A stretch of 64,000 bases of DNA, from contig NZ_OY762974.1 of assembly GCF_963667135.1 (NCBI RefSeq), positions 2,604,001-2,668,000 on the forward strand, read 5' to 3'. Below, in pieces: positions 27,235 to 35,200 of the stretch. The notes below the pieces were generated by a model. It had not been told where the DNA came from and searched no databases. It saw nothing but the letters and a program-made list of their open reading frames with translations. Position 1 is the stretch's first letter; each line of letters opens with the position of its first letter. The position numbers and the translations under genes were made by a program. Origin of the DNA: an uncultured Macellibacteroides sp. (GTDB taxonomy: Bacteria > Bacteroidota > Bacteroidia > Bacteroidales > Tannerellaceae).

Positions 27235-27710
27235 GCAAAATCAATCATTTTTATTGCAGTAATTGCAGCTTCATCTCCCTTGTTACCATACTTTCCACCT
27301 GCACGGTCCTCCGACTGTTCCATCGTGTCGGTAGTTAACAAACCGAATATGAAAGGAATATCATACATTAAGTTCAATTCTGTTATACCTTGTGTAACGC
27401 CCGAACAAACGTAATCAAAATGAGGTGTGTCGCCTTTAACAACACATCCAAGGATAATAATTGCATTTAATTCTTTACTTTCGGCAAGTCTTTTAGCGCC
27501 AAAGGTTAATTCGAAGCTTCCTGGTACGCGTCTTGTAATGATGTTTTCAGGTTTAACGCCATGTTTTTCTAACGTGTTGATCGCTCCTATCAGTAACTTT
27601 TCGGTGATGTTGGTGTTCCATTCAGACACTACGATACCAATAGTCATATCCGATGCATCGGGTATGCTGTCGAAATCGTAAGCAGATAAATTTTGATAAG
27701 CTGTAGCCAT
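27216..27710 (-). CDS. ribH: 6,7-dimethyl-8-ribityllumazine synthase
   Basis: Penultimate riboflavin enzyme. It condenses the ribityl-aminopyrimidine with dihydroxybutanone phosphate and forms large icosahedral or pentameric shells. 164 residues with family marks: VVSEWN (substrate pocket), [30 protein letters not shown] (His acid/base) and [18 protein letters not shown]. It follows a TPR-protein gene on the same strand after a 71-bp gap that contains a hairpin. Confidence 0.97.
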   Translation of the reverse strand: MATAYQNLSAYDFDSIPDASDMTIGIVVSEWNTNITEKLLIGAINTLEKHGVKPENIITRRVPGSFELTFGAKRLAESKELNAIIILGCVVKGDTPHFDYVCSGVTQGITELNLMYDIPFIFGLLTTDTMEQSEDRAGGKYGNKGDEAAITAIKMIDFACKLQN

Positions 27711-27729
27711 TAGTTTTTTATTAAAATAA

Positions 27730-27755
27730 GAGGATGCCCTGTAAGAGACATCCTC
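27730..27755 (-). terminator. Hairpin between the TPR gene and ribH
   Basis: GAGGATGTC/GGCATCCTC stem with an 8-nt loop, followed on the minus strand by TTATTTTAAT. Probably a partial terminator that lowers ribH expression relative to the upstream gene. Confidence 0.6.
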
Positions 27756-27781
27756 CGTATTGTTATTTGCGTAAATTCAAA

Positions 27782-28465
27782 TTATTTTGCTGATGAAGCA
27801 CGAACAATGTATTTGTCAATATCTGAAGCTTCAAGAGAATTGAAATATTTTTCTTTAATCGTAGTGTAAGCTTTTACTGCATCTTCGTTTTGTTTCAAGC
27901 TTTCGTATGCCAAACCTGCTTTCTTTAGATAAACAGGACTTACAACTTCATTGTCTGCTTGGCTTGCTGCTTTTTCGAAATAGCTAATACCCTCTTCTAC
28001 TTTTCCGGCATTTACCAGACAGTCGCCAATTAATCCTGTTACAGAAGGAGCAATCATCTTGTCGCTTCCGTCATATGATTTTAAAAGGTCTAACGCTTTT
28101 TTGCTATCACCCATTTTAAAGTAACAAATACCAGCATATGCTTTTGAAAGATTAGCGGCGTCGGTTCCGCTGTAATCATCAATTATTGCTTCAAAACCCA
28201 AATAATCGGCTCCGTTTCCATTCAAAGCAAGGGCGAAAGAATCTTGTGCAAAATATTGCTCGCCTTTAAACATGGCGGCATTTGCTTTCTTTTCCTGAGG
28301 AACAAGATAACCGTATTTGAATCCAATGAATGCGCCAACAACAACTGCTATTGCTACAACGCCGTAAACAATCTTCTTTGTATTCTTTTCAATAAATTCT
28401 TCAGTCCGCGAAACGATTACTCCGATTTCCGCTTCAGTGTGGGTGCCATTTCCGTTAGTAGCCAT
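27782..28465 (-). CDS. Membrane-anchored tetratricopeptide repeat protein
   Basis: 227 residues: a short cytoplasmic N-terminus, one membrane helix (about 33-53, VYGVVAIAVVVGAFIGFKYGY) and a TPR domain of about four helix pairs (AYAGICYFKMGDSKKALDLL, DCLVNAGKVEEGISYFEKA). The layout resembles YfgM, a partner of the secretion translocon, but similarity is structural only. It is transcribed with ribH; a TACTTTTG box lies upstream at 28531-28524. Confidence 0.8.
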   Translation of the reverse strand: MATNGNGTHTEAEIGVIVSRTEEFIEKNTKKIVYGVVAIAVVVGAFIGFKYGYLVPQEKKANAAMFKGEQYFAQDSFALALNGNGADYLGFEAIIDDYSGTDAANLSKAYAGICYFKMGDSKKALDLLKSYDGSDKMIAPSVTGLIGDCLVNAGKVEEGISYFEKAASQADNEVVSPVYLKKAGLAYESLKQNEDAVKAYTTIKEKYFNSLEASDIDKYIVRASSAK

Positions 28466-28595
28466 AATATTTTATCGTTATTTATTAGTTTGCCTAATTG
28501 TGTCAAATACTTTATTCAAAGCGCAAAAGTAAATTTTTTAAATGAAATAAGCTATACTTATTCTATATTTTTTTAAAGATTAGAAGAAATGAGCA

Positions 28596-28626
28596 TTTGC
28601 TGACATCCCTTTTTATTTTAACTTTG
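28596..28626 (+). promoter_or_regulatory. Promoter of recF
   Basis: TTTG (28596-28599), 19 bp, TAACTTTG (28619-28626). Full consensus, 20 bp before the recF ATG. It lies back to back with the TPR gene promoter. Confidence 0.8.
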
Positions 28627-28646
28627 TACATCAAAATAAGCAACAG

Positions 28647-29756
28647 ATGATACTTAAGAAGCTTTCTATCCTAAATTATAAGAATATCCGCCAGGCAGAG
28701 GTTGCTTTTTCACCCAAAATGAACTGTTTCTTTGGAAATAACGGGATGGGTAAAACAAACTTACTTGATGTTATTTATTACCTGTCGTTCTGTAAAAGTT
28801 ATCTTAATACCCCGGAAAGTCTGCTTATCAATAACGATGAAGAACTTTGTGTATTGCAGGGGGCTTATTTTTATGAAGGAAGAGACGAAGAGATTTTTTG
28901 TTCTATCCGCCGTAAACAACGAAAACAGTTTAAACGCAATAAAAAAGAATACGAAAAATTATCGGATCATATTGGATTGCTTCCTTTGGTTATGGTATCG
29001 CCGGCAGATTCGGAATTGATACAGGGCGGGAGCGAAGAGCGTCGCCGGTTTTTGGATCTGATTATTTCGCAGCATGATAAATCTTATCTTCATGCGCTGA
29101 TTCAGTACAATAAGGCTTTGATGCAGCGCAATATATTATTAAAGAATCAGGAGACGGACTATTCTTTATATGAGGTACTCGAAATGCAGCTGGGTATGTA
29201 TGGAGAAAAGGTATATGCCTGCAGGCAAACGCTTGTAGAGGAGTTGATACCTTTGTTTAATAGTTACAATCAGACTATCTGTTGTTCTGCCGAAACAGTC
29301 GGACTGTCTTACGTATCTCAAACAGCTGGCAACGATTTACCGGAAATGTTGCAGAGGGTACGCGAACGTGACCGTATAATTGGATATACATCGGTTGGTA
29401 TTCATAAAGACGATCTTGAAATGACTCTAAGCAACCAGCTGATTCGCCGTGTTGGCTCGCAGGGGCAAAACAAAACGTTTCTGATTGCCTTAAAACTAGC
29501 TCAGTTTGCTTTATTGGCCCGCAAAGGTCATACACTGCCGGTTTTGTTGCTGGATGATATTTTTGATAAACTGGACGCAACACGTGTGGAGCAAATTATT
29601 AAGCTTGTATCCGGCGACGGTTTCGGACAGATTTTTATTACTGATACAAACAGAAAGTATCTTGATGAAATTTTGGCTGCTATGGATCATGCTTATTGCT
29701 TGTTTAAAGTTGAAAAAGGAGAAGTATACCCGTTAGAAGAAGATGAAACGAAATAA
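28647..29756 (+). CDS. recF: DNA replication/repair protein RecF
   Basis: SMC-like ATPase that helps load RecA at gaps during recombinational repair. 369 residues with Walker A FFGNNGMGKTNLLD (about 28-41), the ABC-type signature near GSQGQNKTFLIALKLAQ and Walker B LPVLLLDDIFDKLD. Its last 14 bp overlap the start of the next gene, so the two are probably translationally coupled. Confidence 0.97.
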   Translation: MILKKLSILNYKNIRQAEVAFSPKMNCFFGNNGMGKTNLLDVIYYLSFCKSYLNTPESLLINNDEELCVLQGAYFYEGRDEEIFCSIRRKQRKQFKRNKKEYEKLSDHIGLLPLVMVSPADSELIQGGSEERRRFLDLIISQHDKSYLHALIQYNKALMQRNILLKNQETDYSLYEVLEMQLGMYGEKVYACRQTLVEELIPLFNSYNQTICCSAETVGLSYVSQTAGNDLPEMLQRVRERDRIIGYTSVGIHKDDLEMTLSNQLIRRVGSQGQNKTFLIALKLAQFALLARKGHTLPVLLLDDIFDKLDATRVEQIIKLVSGDGFGQIFITDTNRKYLDEILAAMDHAYCLFKVEKGEVYPLEEDETK

Positions 29757-30036
29757 TAGTCAGAAGTTAGGCGATCTGCTTCGGGATTTCTTTGAGGAAA
29801 ATTCCGAGTTGTACGACAAGATGATGGAAATTCGCATTCAACGCTCCTGGAAAGAAGTGCTTGGCCCTATGGTTATGCAGTATACCCGGACGGTCTATGT
29901 AAGAGACAAGGTGCTATATGTATATCTGACTTCCTCCGTACTGCGCAGCGAACTTATCCTGTGTCGCGAAAAACTGATAAAGAGTCTTAATGAGTACGCA
30001 GGCTCTTCAGTTATTAAAGATATTGTGATTCGCTGA
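29743..30036 (+). CDS. DUF721 (DciA-like) protein
   Basis: A 97-residue DUF721 protein. Members called DciA bind the replicative helicase DnaB and help load it in bacteria without DnaC. Family features: the N-terminal helix LGDLLRDFFEEN and WKEVLGPMVMQYTRTVYVRDKVLYVYLTSS. It overlaps recF at its 5' end. Its last 30 bp overlap the 3' end of the convergent formyl-THF cyclo-ligase gene. Helicase loading in this organism is inferred from the family. Confidence 0.88.
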   Translation: MKRNNSQKLGDLLRDFFEENSELYDKMMEIRIQRSWKEVLGPMVMQYTRTVYVRDKVLYVYLTSSVLRSELILCREKLIKSLNEYAGSSVIKDIVIR

Positions 30037-30600
30037 ATTAATTTCATGACGGATAACTTCCGATTCGGTAATTATCATATCCATTGGGATATCAAAGTGC
30101 TCAACAGGAACTTCTTCGATAAGTTGAAACCCGTAACAAATTCCTATTTTATACGCTTCGGTGTGTTTTAAAAGCCGGTCGTAATACCCTTTTCCTCTAC
30201 CCATCCGGTTTCTGTTTCTGTCAAATGCTACTCCCGGAACAATGATTAAGGATATATCCGGATCGCCGTTATTGTTGGTCGGAATAGGTTCCAAAATGCC
30301 AAAAACTCCCGCTTTAACAGATTCCGGACCCGAATAAAGCCGAAGAGTAAGATTGTCTCCGTCAATAACAGGCAGGTAGATCTGTTTTTCTTTATACCAT
30401 TTGTTGATAAAATCGGAGGTCTGTACTTCGCCGGCAATAGCATGATACAATGCAACTGATGAAGCATTCCTGAATTCGTCCGTTTCTTCAACCTTGGAAA
30501 GTATCTGCCGAGACATGGTTTTTAGCCATTCCTTATCATGCAGTTTTTTCTGAAAAGCAATATCTTTCCTTATTTGTATTTTTATTCCTTTTATGTACAT
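30007..30600 (-). CDS. 5-formyltetrahydrofolate cyclo-ligase
   Basis: Converts 5-formyl-THF to 5,10-methenyl-THF with ATP. 197 residues with the family motif IIVPGVAFDRNRNRMGRGKGYYDRLL (shown here across two motifs: GVAFDRNRNRMG and GKGYYDRLL, about 133-152). It follows a strong hairpin that ends the upstream peptidase transcript and overlaps the convergent DUF721 gene by 30 bp. Confidence 0.95.
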   Translation of the reverse strand: MYIKGIKIQIRKDIAFQKKLHDKEWLKTMSRQILSKVEETDEFRNASSVALYHAIAGEVQTSDFINKWYKEKQIYLPVIDGDNLTLRLYSGPESVKAGVFGILEPIPTNNNGDPDISLIIVPGVAFDRNRNRMGRGKGYYDRLLKHTEAYKIGICYGFQLIEEVPVEHFDIPMDMIITESEVIRHEINSANHNIFNN

Positions 30601-30622
30601 ATTCCAATAGTTTTACAAAAGC

Positions 30623-30652
30623 GTAAAGGAGAGGAACAACCCTCTCCTTTAC
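30623..30652 (-). terminator. Terminator of the S41 peptidase operon
   Basis: Perfect 12-bp stem GTAAAGGAGAGG/CCTCTCCTTTAC with a 6-nt loop, followed on the minus strand by GCTTTTGT. The T tract is short, so termination may be partial and feed the downstream cyclo-ligase gene. Confidence 0.7.
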
Positions 30653-30682
30653 ATCATATGTTATAATAACAAGTAATCCTTT

Positions 30683-32320
30683 TTAATGTTTAGCTTCCTT
30701 CGAAGGTAACGGAAAGGCTTTCTTTTCATGTATTACCTTAATCGCCTTCAGCAAGGTTACATCATCCTTTAGGAAGATGGGGTAAAAACCTTCGTCATTA
30801 AAGAAGTTGCGAATGATATAAGAATGCAACTGATTTTCAATAAGCTTAGAAGATATGCTGATCAATGTTACCCGCTTGCGAATGCCTTTTGTTACTGCAT
30901 AGTTTGTAAACTTATCCAATAAAGGTTGTTTCTTCAGATAGCTGTATAATTCCTGATAAGTCTTGAACGACGAAAGTTTTGCACGATTCTGGTCTGAATA
31001 TTCCAACGTGAACAGGTTTAAAACGCCAGTGTTTACAACATTACTGAAATAAGAAGTAACTCCGGTTGTGTCGCGCGGAATAAAGATGTCCGGCATGATA
31101 CCACCACCTCCATATACCGTTCTGCCTTGTGTAGTCTGGTACTTTAAAGAGTTATCAATCTTTATGCTGTCTTGCGAATCAAATTCTCCATGCATAAAAC
31201 GATTATAGAGATCCTGATCGTATTCGTCTGTTTTACCCAGTTCGTAATCTTTCTGGATACATCTGCCCGAAGGTGTATAATAGCGGGCAATAGTTAATCG
31301 TAAGGCTGATCCGTCGCTCAACGGTATTTGAGATTGAACAAGACCTTTGCCATATGTACGGCGACCGACTATCATTCCTCTGTCATTGTCTTGGATCGCT
31401 CCTGCAAATATTTCGCTGGCCGAACCAGAGAACTCATCTGTAAGGACTACGATGGGGGCATCCTGACAAGTTCCTGTTCCGTTGGCATACACGTCATTTC
31501 GTGGAAATGCCTTACCTTCAGTGTATACAATAAGTCTGCCATTTGGCATAAATTCATTTATCATATTTATTGCAGCATCCATATATCCTCCGGTGTTTCC
31601 ACGCAAATCGATAATAAAGCTTTTACAGTTTTCCTGTTTTAGTTTTGCAATAGCTGTTATAAACTCGTTATAGGTTGTACGGGCAAATTTATTAACTTTA
31701 ATATAGCCAATACCTTCGCTTACCACATAGGAAACATCAACCGAGTTAACAGGAACATCTCCACGTGTTACATCAAAATAGAGTAAATCCCTGGAAGAGC
31801 TTCTTTTTATACCCAGCTTCACTTTACTATTTTTAGCTCCGCGTAAAGTTTTCATAATCTTACCCTGACTACTGTTGTTTCCGGCAAATATGGAATCATT
31901 AATGGTAATGATTCGGTCGCCTGCAAGGATACCAGCTTTCTCTGATGGACCACCAGGAATAACGCTGATAATCAGGATTGTGTCAGTTTGCAAATTAAAT
32001 GATACGCCAATGCCGCTGAACGAACCTTCCAGTTCTTCGTTTACCATTTCTGCATCTGCCGCCGGAATATAACCAGAGTGAGGATCCAGTTCACTGAATA
32101 TTTTAGGAATGGCTCCCTCAACCAATTGAGCCATGTTTACAGTGTCGACGTATTGCTCGTCTATAATATCAAGAATGGCGTTAATTTTATTTCCGCTTGC
32201 ATAATTACGGAATTTGCCAGATGAGATAGAAACATAATGGTTTCCTATATAAATACCTAAAGCGATGCTTGCGGCAATAATAACAGGTAACCAAATAGCA
32301 ATTCTCTTATTCTTATCCAT
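30683..32320 (-). CDS. S41 family C-terminal processing peptidase
   Basis: 545-residue periplasmic serine protease with an N-terminal membrane anchor (IWLPVIIAASIALGIYIG). A PDZ domain (about 85-165, PGGPSEKAGILAGDRIITI) precedes the catalytic domain. The Ser is in DEFSGSASEIFAGA (about residue 299) and the Lys in GRRTYGKGLVQ. This is the Ser-Lys dyad of CtpA/Tsp enzymes that trim or degrade envelope proteins. It lies 13 bp after the deaminase gene in an operon. Confidence 0.94.
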   Translation of the reverse strand: MDKNKRIAIWLPVIIAASIALGIYIGNHYVSISSGKFRNYASGNKINAILDIIDEQYVDTVNMAQLVEGAIPKIFSELDPHSGYIPAADAEMVNEELEGSFSGIGVSFNLQTDTILIISVIPGGPSEKAGILAGDRIITINDSIFAGNNSSQGKIMKTLRGAKNSKVKLGIKRSSSRDLLYFDVTRGDVPVNSVDVSYVVSEGIGYIKVNKFARTTYNEFITAIAKLKQENCKSFIIDLRGNTGGYMDAAINMINEFMPNGRLIVYTEGKAFPRNDVYANGTGTCQDAPIVVLTDEFSGSASEIFAGAIQDNDRGMIVGRRTYGKGLVQSQIPLSDGSALRLTIARYYTPSGRCIQKDYELGKTDEYDQDLYNRFMHGEFDSQDSIKIDNSLKYQTTQGRTVYGGGGIMPDIFIPRDTTGVTSYFSNVVNTGVLNLFTLEYSDQNRAKLSSFKTYQELYSYLKKQPLLDKFTNYAVTKGIRKRVTLISISSKLIENQLHSYIIRNFFNDEGFYPIFLKDDVTLLKAIKVIHEKKAFPLPSKEAKH

Positions 32321-32333
32321 TAGATCGTATCTA

Positions 32334-32768
32334 TTATTCGTTTAAATCAATAAAGGAAAGTTCAATTCCTGCGCGTAACAGCAGATTACAACCATCTTCC
32401 ACGCGGTATTTCTCTGAATATACGACTCGTTTAATGCCAGATTGTATTATAAGTTTGGCACATTCTATGCAAGGAGCCGAAGTAATATATATGGTTGCCC
32501 CTTTGCTGCTGTTTGAAGATGCGGCTACTTTTGTAATGGCATTTGCCTCCGCATGCAGCACATAAGGCTTTGTGATGTTGTGTTCATCCTCGCATACATT
32601 TTCAAATCCGGAAGGTGTGCCATTATAACCATCTGATATAATCATTTGGTCTTTAACAATAAGAGCGCCTACCTGACGACGTTTGCAGTATGAATTTTCC
32701 GACCAGATAGCAGCCATGCGCAGGTAACGCTTGTCTAATTCAAGTTGTTTCTCAGTTCTTTCGCCCAT
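32334..32768 (-). CDS. dCMP deaminase family protein
   Basis: 144-residue zinc deaminase with the motif HAEANAI (zinc ligand His and catalytic Glu) and PCIECAK (two zinc Cys). This arrangement matches ComEB/dCMP deaminases, which turn dCMP into dUMP for thymidylate synthesis. It is the first gene of the pair with the S41 peptidase; the combination is common in Bacteroidales without a known functional link. Confidence 0.93.
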   Translation of the reverse strand: MGERTEKQLELDKRYLRMAAIWSENSYCKRRQVGALIVKDQMIISDGYNGTPSGFENVCEDEHNITKPYVLHAEANAITKVAASSNSSKGATIYITSAPCIECAKLIIQSGIKRVVYSEKYRVEDGCNLLLRAGIELSFIDLNE

Positions 32769-32802
32769 TGTATCCCGTTAATTATGTACTGTTGTATGCA
32801 TA

Positions 32803-32840
32803 AATAGCGTACCATAATGCAAGTGCAACGGTACGCTATT
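32803..32840. other. Long intergenic hairpin without T tract
   Basis: AATAGCGTACC pairs perfectly over 11 bp with GGTACGCTATT around a 16-nt loop. It lies between the start of the deaminase gene and the end of the M3 peptidase gene. Neither strand has a T run behind it, so it is not a typical intrinsic terminator. Confidence 0.6.
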
Positions 32841-32905
32841 GTATCCTTCGTACAATTAAGCCACAAAAATAGTTATATTTAGCTTACTTGTAGTCAGTTT
32901 GTCTA

Positions 32906-35002
32906 TTAATTTTTTATGCCATTTCTTTTTAACAGCGCATCTATTCCCGGAGCCTGACCGCGAAAGCGAATGTACAATTCCATTGGATCTTCCGTGCCGC
33001 CTTTCGACAGGATATTTTTACGGAAAGATTCTGCTATATCGCTATTGAATATTCCGGCCTCTTTAAAGGCTGAAAATGCATCAGCATCAAGAACTTCGGC
33101 CCATTTGTATCCATAGTAACCTGCAGCGTAACCTCCTGAAAATATATGACCGAAACTACTGCTCATTAATGTGCCGCTAACTTCCGGAAGAATACTTGCT
33201 TTTGCCCAGGCGTTCTTTTCAAAACTTACCACATCTCCATCGAATGGTTGGGTAAGGGTATGCCAGGCCATGTCCAGCATCCCGAAGCTAAGCTGTCTGC
33301 AACACTGGTATCCTATATTATAGTTCGATGCATCAATCAGTTTCTGTATTATTTCCTGTGGTATCTTTTCGCCTGTCTGATAATGGATAGCTATTTGATT
33401 CAGAAACTCTTTTTCTGTTAGCCAATTTTCCATTATCTGAGAAGGAAGTTCCACGAAATCCCTGTACACATTGGTGCCGGAAAGACTTTGATAGGTTCCC
33501 TTCGCCATCATGCCATGAAGCGCGTGTCCGAATTCGTGCAAAAGGGTATTCACTTCGTCGAATGTAAGCAATGAGGGGGTAGATTCTGTTGGCAGGGTGA
33601 AATTCATTACAATCACAACTTGCGGGCGGCTGTCTTTTCCTTTCTCAATGTACTGTTCTTTTACACTATTCATCCAGGCTCCAGATTGTTTACCTTCCCG
33701 GGGAAAGAAGTCCGTATATAATATGGAAAGGAAATTACCATCGGCGTCGTATACTTCGTACGCGTTTACGTCGGGATGATAAACCGGAATTTTCTTATTT
33801 TCTTTAAATGTGATACCGTAGAGCTGTGTTGCAAGACCAAACACTCCCGTCTTTACTCTGCTCAGCTCAAAATACGGACGCGTCATCTCATCGTTAACTT
33901 TGAACTTTACATCCTTAAGCTTTTCGGAATAGTAACTCCAATCCCAGGGCATAAGCGTGAAATTTTCATTTTTCATTCCCAAGGCAAAACCCTGCAGCAT
34001 ATTATATTCATTCATTGCAACAGGCTTGTAAGCGGTAAGCAAATCATCAATAAGCTTATATACCGCTTTGGGGTTTTTGGCCATTCTGTGCTTAAGCTGA
34101 TATTCGGCAAATGAAGCGTATCCCATCAATTGAGCAATGGCAAGACGGGTATTTACTATATTCTTGATATTTTCCTTATTGTCGAACTCGTCTCCCTTGT
34201 TACCTACCGCCATGTTGGCCATATAGAGTTCCTGTCGGAGTTCACGGTTATCGGCATAACGCATAAACGGAATATAACTTGGGGCAGAGAGCGTAAACAT
34301 CCAGCCATTCTTTCCTTTTTCTTTTGCTTTAAGTGCAGCTGCATCAATAATTCCCTGAGGCAACCCTGCCAGTTGATCTTCAGAAGTCAGCAAAAGCTCA
34401 TACCTGTTTTCATCTTTCAAGACGTTCTGATCGAAAGTGAGAGTCAATGTGCTCAATTCAGAGCTAAGCGTACGGTATTGTTCTTTTCCTTCGGGAGAGA
34501 GGTTTGCGCCTCGTTGGGAGAATGCATAAAAAGTTTCTTCCAGCAACTTCGCTTCTTCAATCGAGAGTTTCAGTTTTTCTTTTTGTTCGTATACAGTTTT
34601 TACCCGGTTGAACAACTGTTCGTTCAGATAAATATTATTAGAACTTTCCGATAGTTTTGGCGAGATGCGCTGCGAAATTTCCATCATTTCGTCATTGCTC
34701 TCAGCACTGAGTACATTGAAAAATGCAGAACTTACCTTGTCTAATAATTTACCGCTACGTTCAAGCGCCTCAATCGTATTCTGGAAGGTAGCAGGTTTTG
34801 GGTTAGAGGCAATGGCCTTAACCTCTTCATCTAGCTGTTTGATCCCTTCTTCAAATGCGGGTTCATAATGTTCGGTTTTTATTTTATCAAAAGGAGGTGT
34901 TTCAAAAGGTGTTTTATACTTTACCAAAAATGGATTTACAGATGCTTGTGTCATATTTACTATGCTTAAGAATAATACTACAATAAAAACTAATTGTTTC
35001 AT
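32906..35002 (-). CDS. M3 family metallopeptidase (peptidyl-dipeptidase type)
   Basis: 698 residues with an N-terminal signal peptide (VFIVVLFLSIVNMTQASVN), so it is exported, unlike cytosolic E. coli Dcp. The zinc site is LLHEFGHALHGM (HExxH, His at about 488 and 492). The downstream Glu and substrate loop GHIFSGGYAAGYYGYKWAEV matches Dcp/OpdA enzymes that cleave dipeptides or short peptides. Monocistronic. Probably digests imported peptides in the periplasm. Confidence 0.95.
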   Translation of the reverse strand: MKQLVFIVVLFLSIVNMTQASVNPFLVKYKTPFETPPFDKIKTEHYEPAFEEGIKQLDEEVKAIASNPKPATFQNTIEALERSGKLLDKVSSAFFNVLSAESNDEMMEISQRISPKLSESSNNIYLNEQLFNRVKTVYEQKEKLKLSIEEAKLLEETFYAFSQRGANLSPEGKEQYRTLSSELSTLTLTFDQNVLKDENRYELLLTSEDQLAGLPQGIIDAAALKAKEKGKNGWMFTLSAPSYIPFMRYADNRELRQELYMANMAVGNKGDEFDNKENIKNIVNTRLAIAQLMGYASFAEYQLKHRMAKNPKAVYKLIDDLLTAYKPVAMNEYNMLQGFALGMKNENFTLMPWDWSYYSEKLKDVKFKVNDEMTRPYFELSRVKTGVFGLATQLYGITFKENKKIPVYHPDVNAYEVYDADGNFLSILYTDFFPREGKQSGAWMNSVKEQYIEKGKDSRPQVVIVMNFTLPTESTPSLLTFDEVNTLLHEFGHALHGMMAKGTYQSLSGTNVYRDFVELPSQIMENWLTEKEFLNQIAIHYQTGEKIPQEIIQKLIDASNYNIGYQCCRQLSFGMLDMAWHTLTQPFDGDVVSFEKNAWAKASILPEVSGTLMSSSFGHIFSGGYAAGYYGYKWAEVLDADAFSAFKEAGIFNSDIAESFRKNILSKGGTEDPMELYIRFRGQAPGIDALLKRNGIKN

Positions 35003-35115
35003 GATAAATTAAAATTAAGGATTCGGATACAAAGATGCAAAATCATTTTCATTTATTTATCTTTTCAATTCTAGTTTAACAAGAAATTCAATTTCTAAAA
35101 AAAACTGAAATCGAA

Positions 35116-35147
35116 TTTGTTTTATTAATATTTATGTGATATATTTG
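35116..35147 (+). promoter_or_regulatory. Promoter of the alpha-glucan operon
   Basis: TTTG (35116-35119), 20 bp, TATATTTG (35140-35147). It is 53 bp before the debranching-enzyme ATG. Confidence 0.75.
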
Positions 35148-35200
35148 GTACATTAAATGATAATAAATAGTTAGATTCTAACTTAAAACCCAATATTAGT

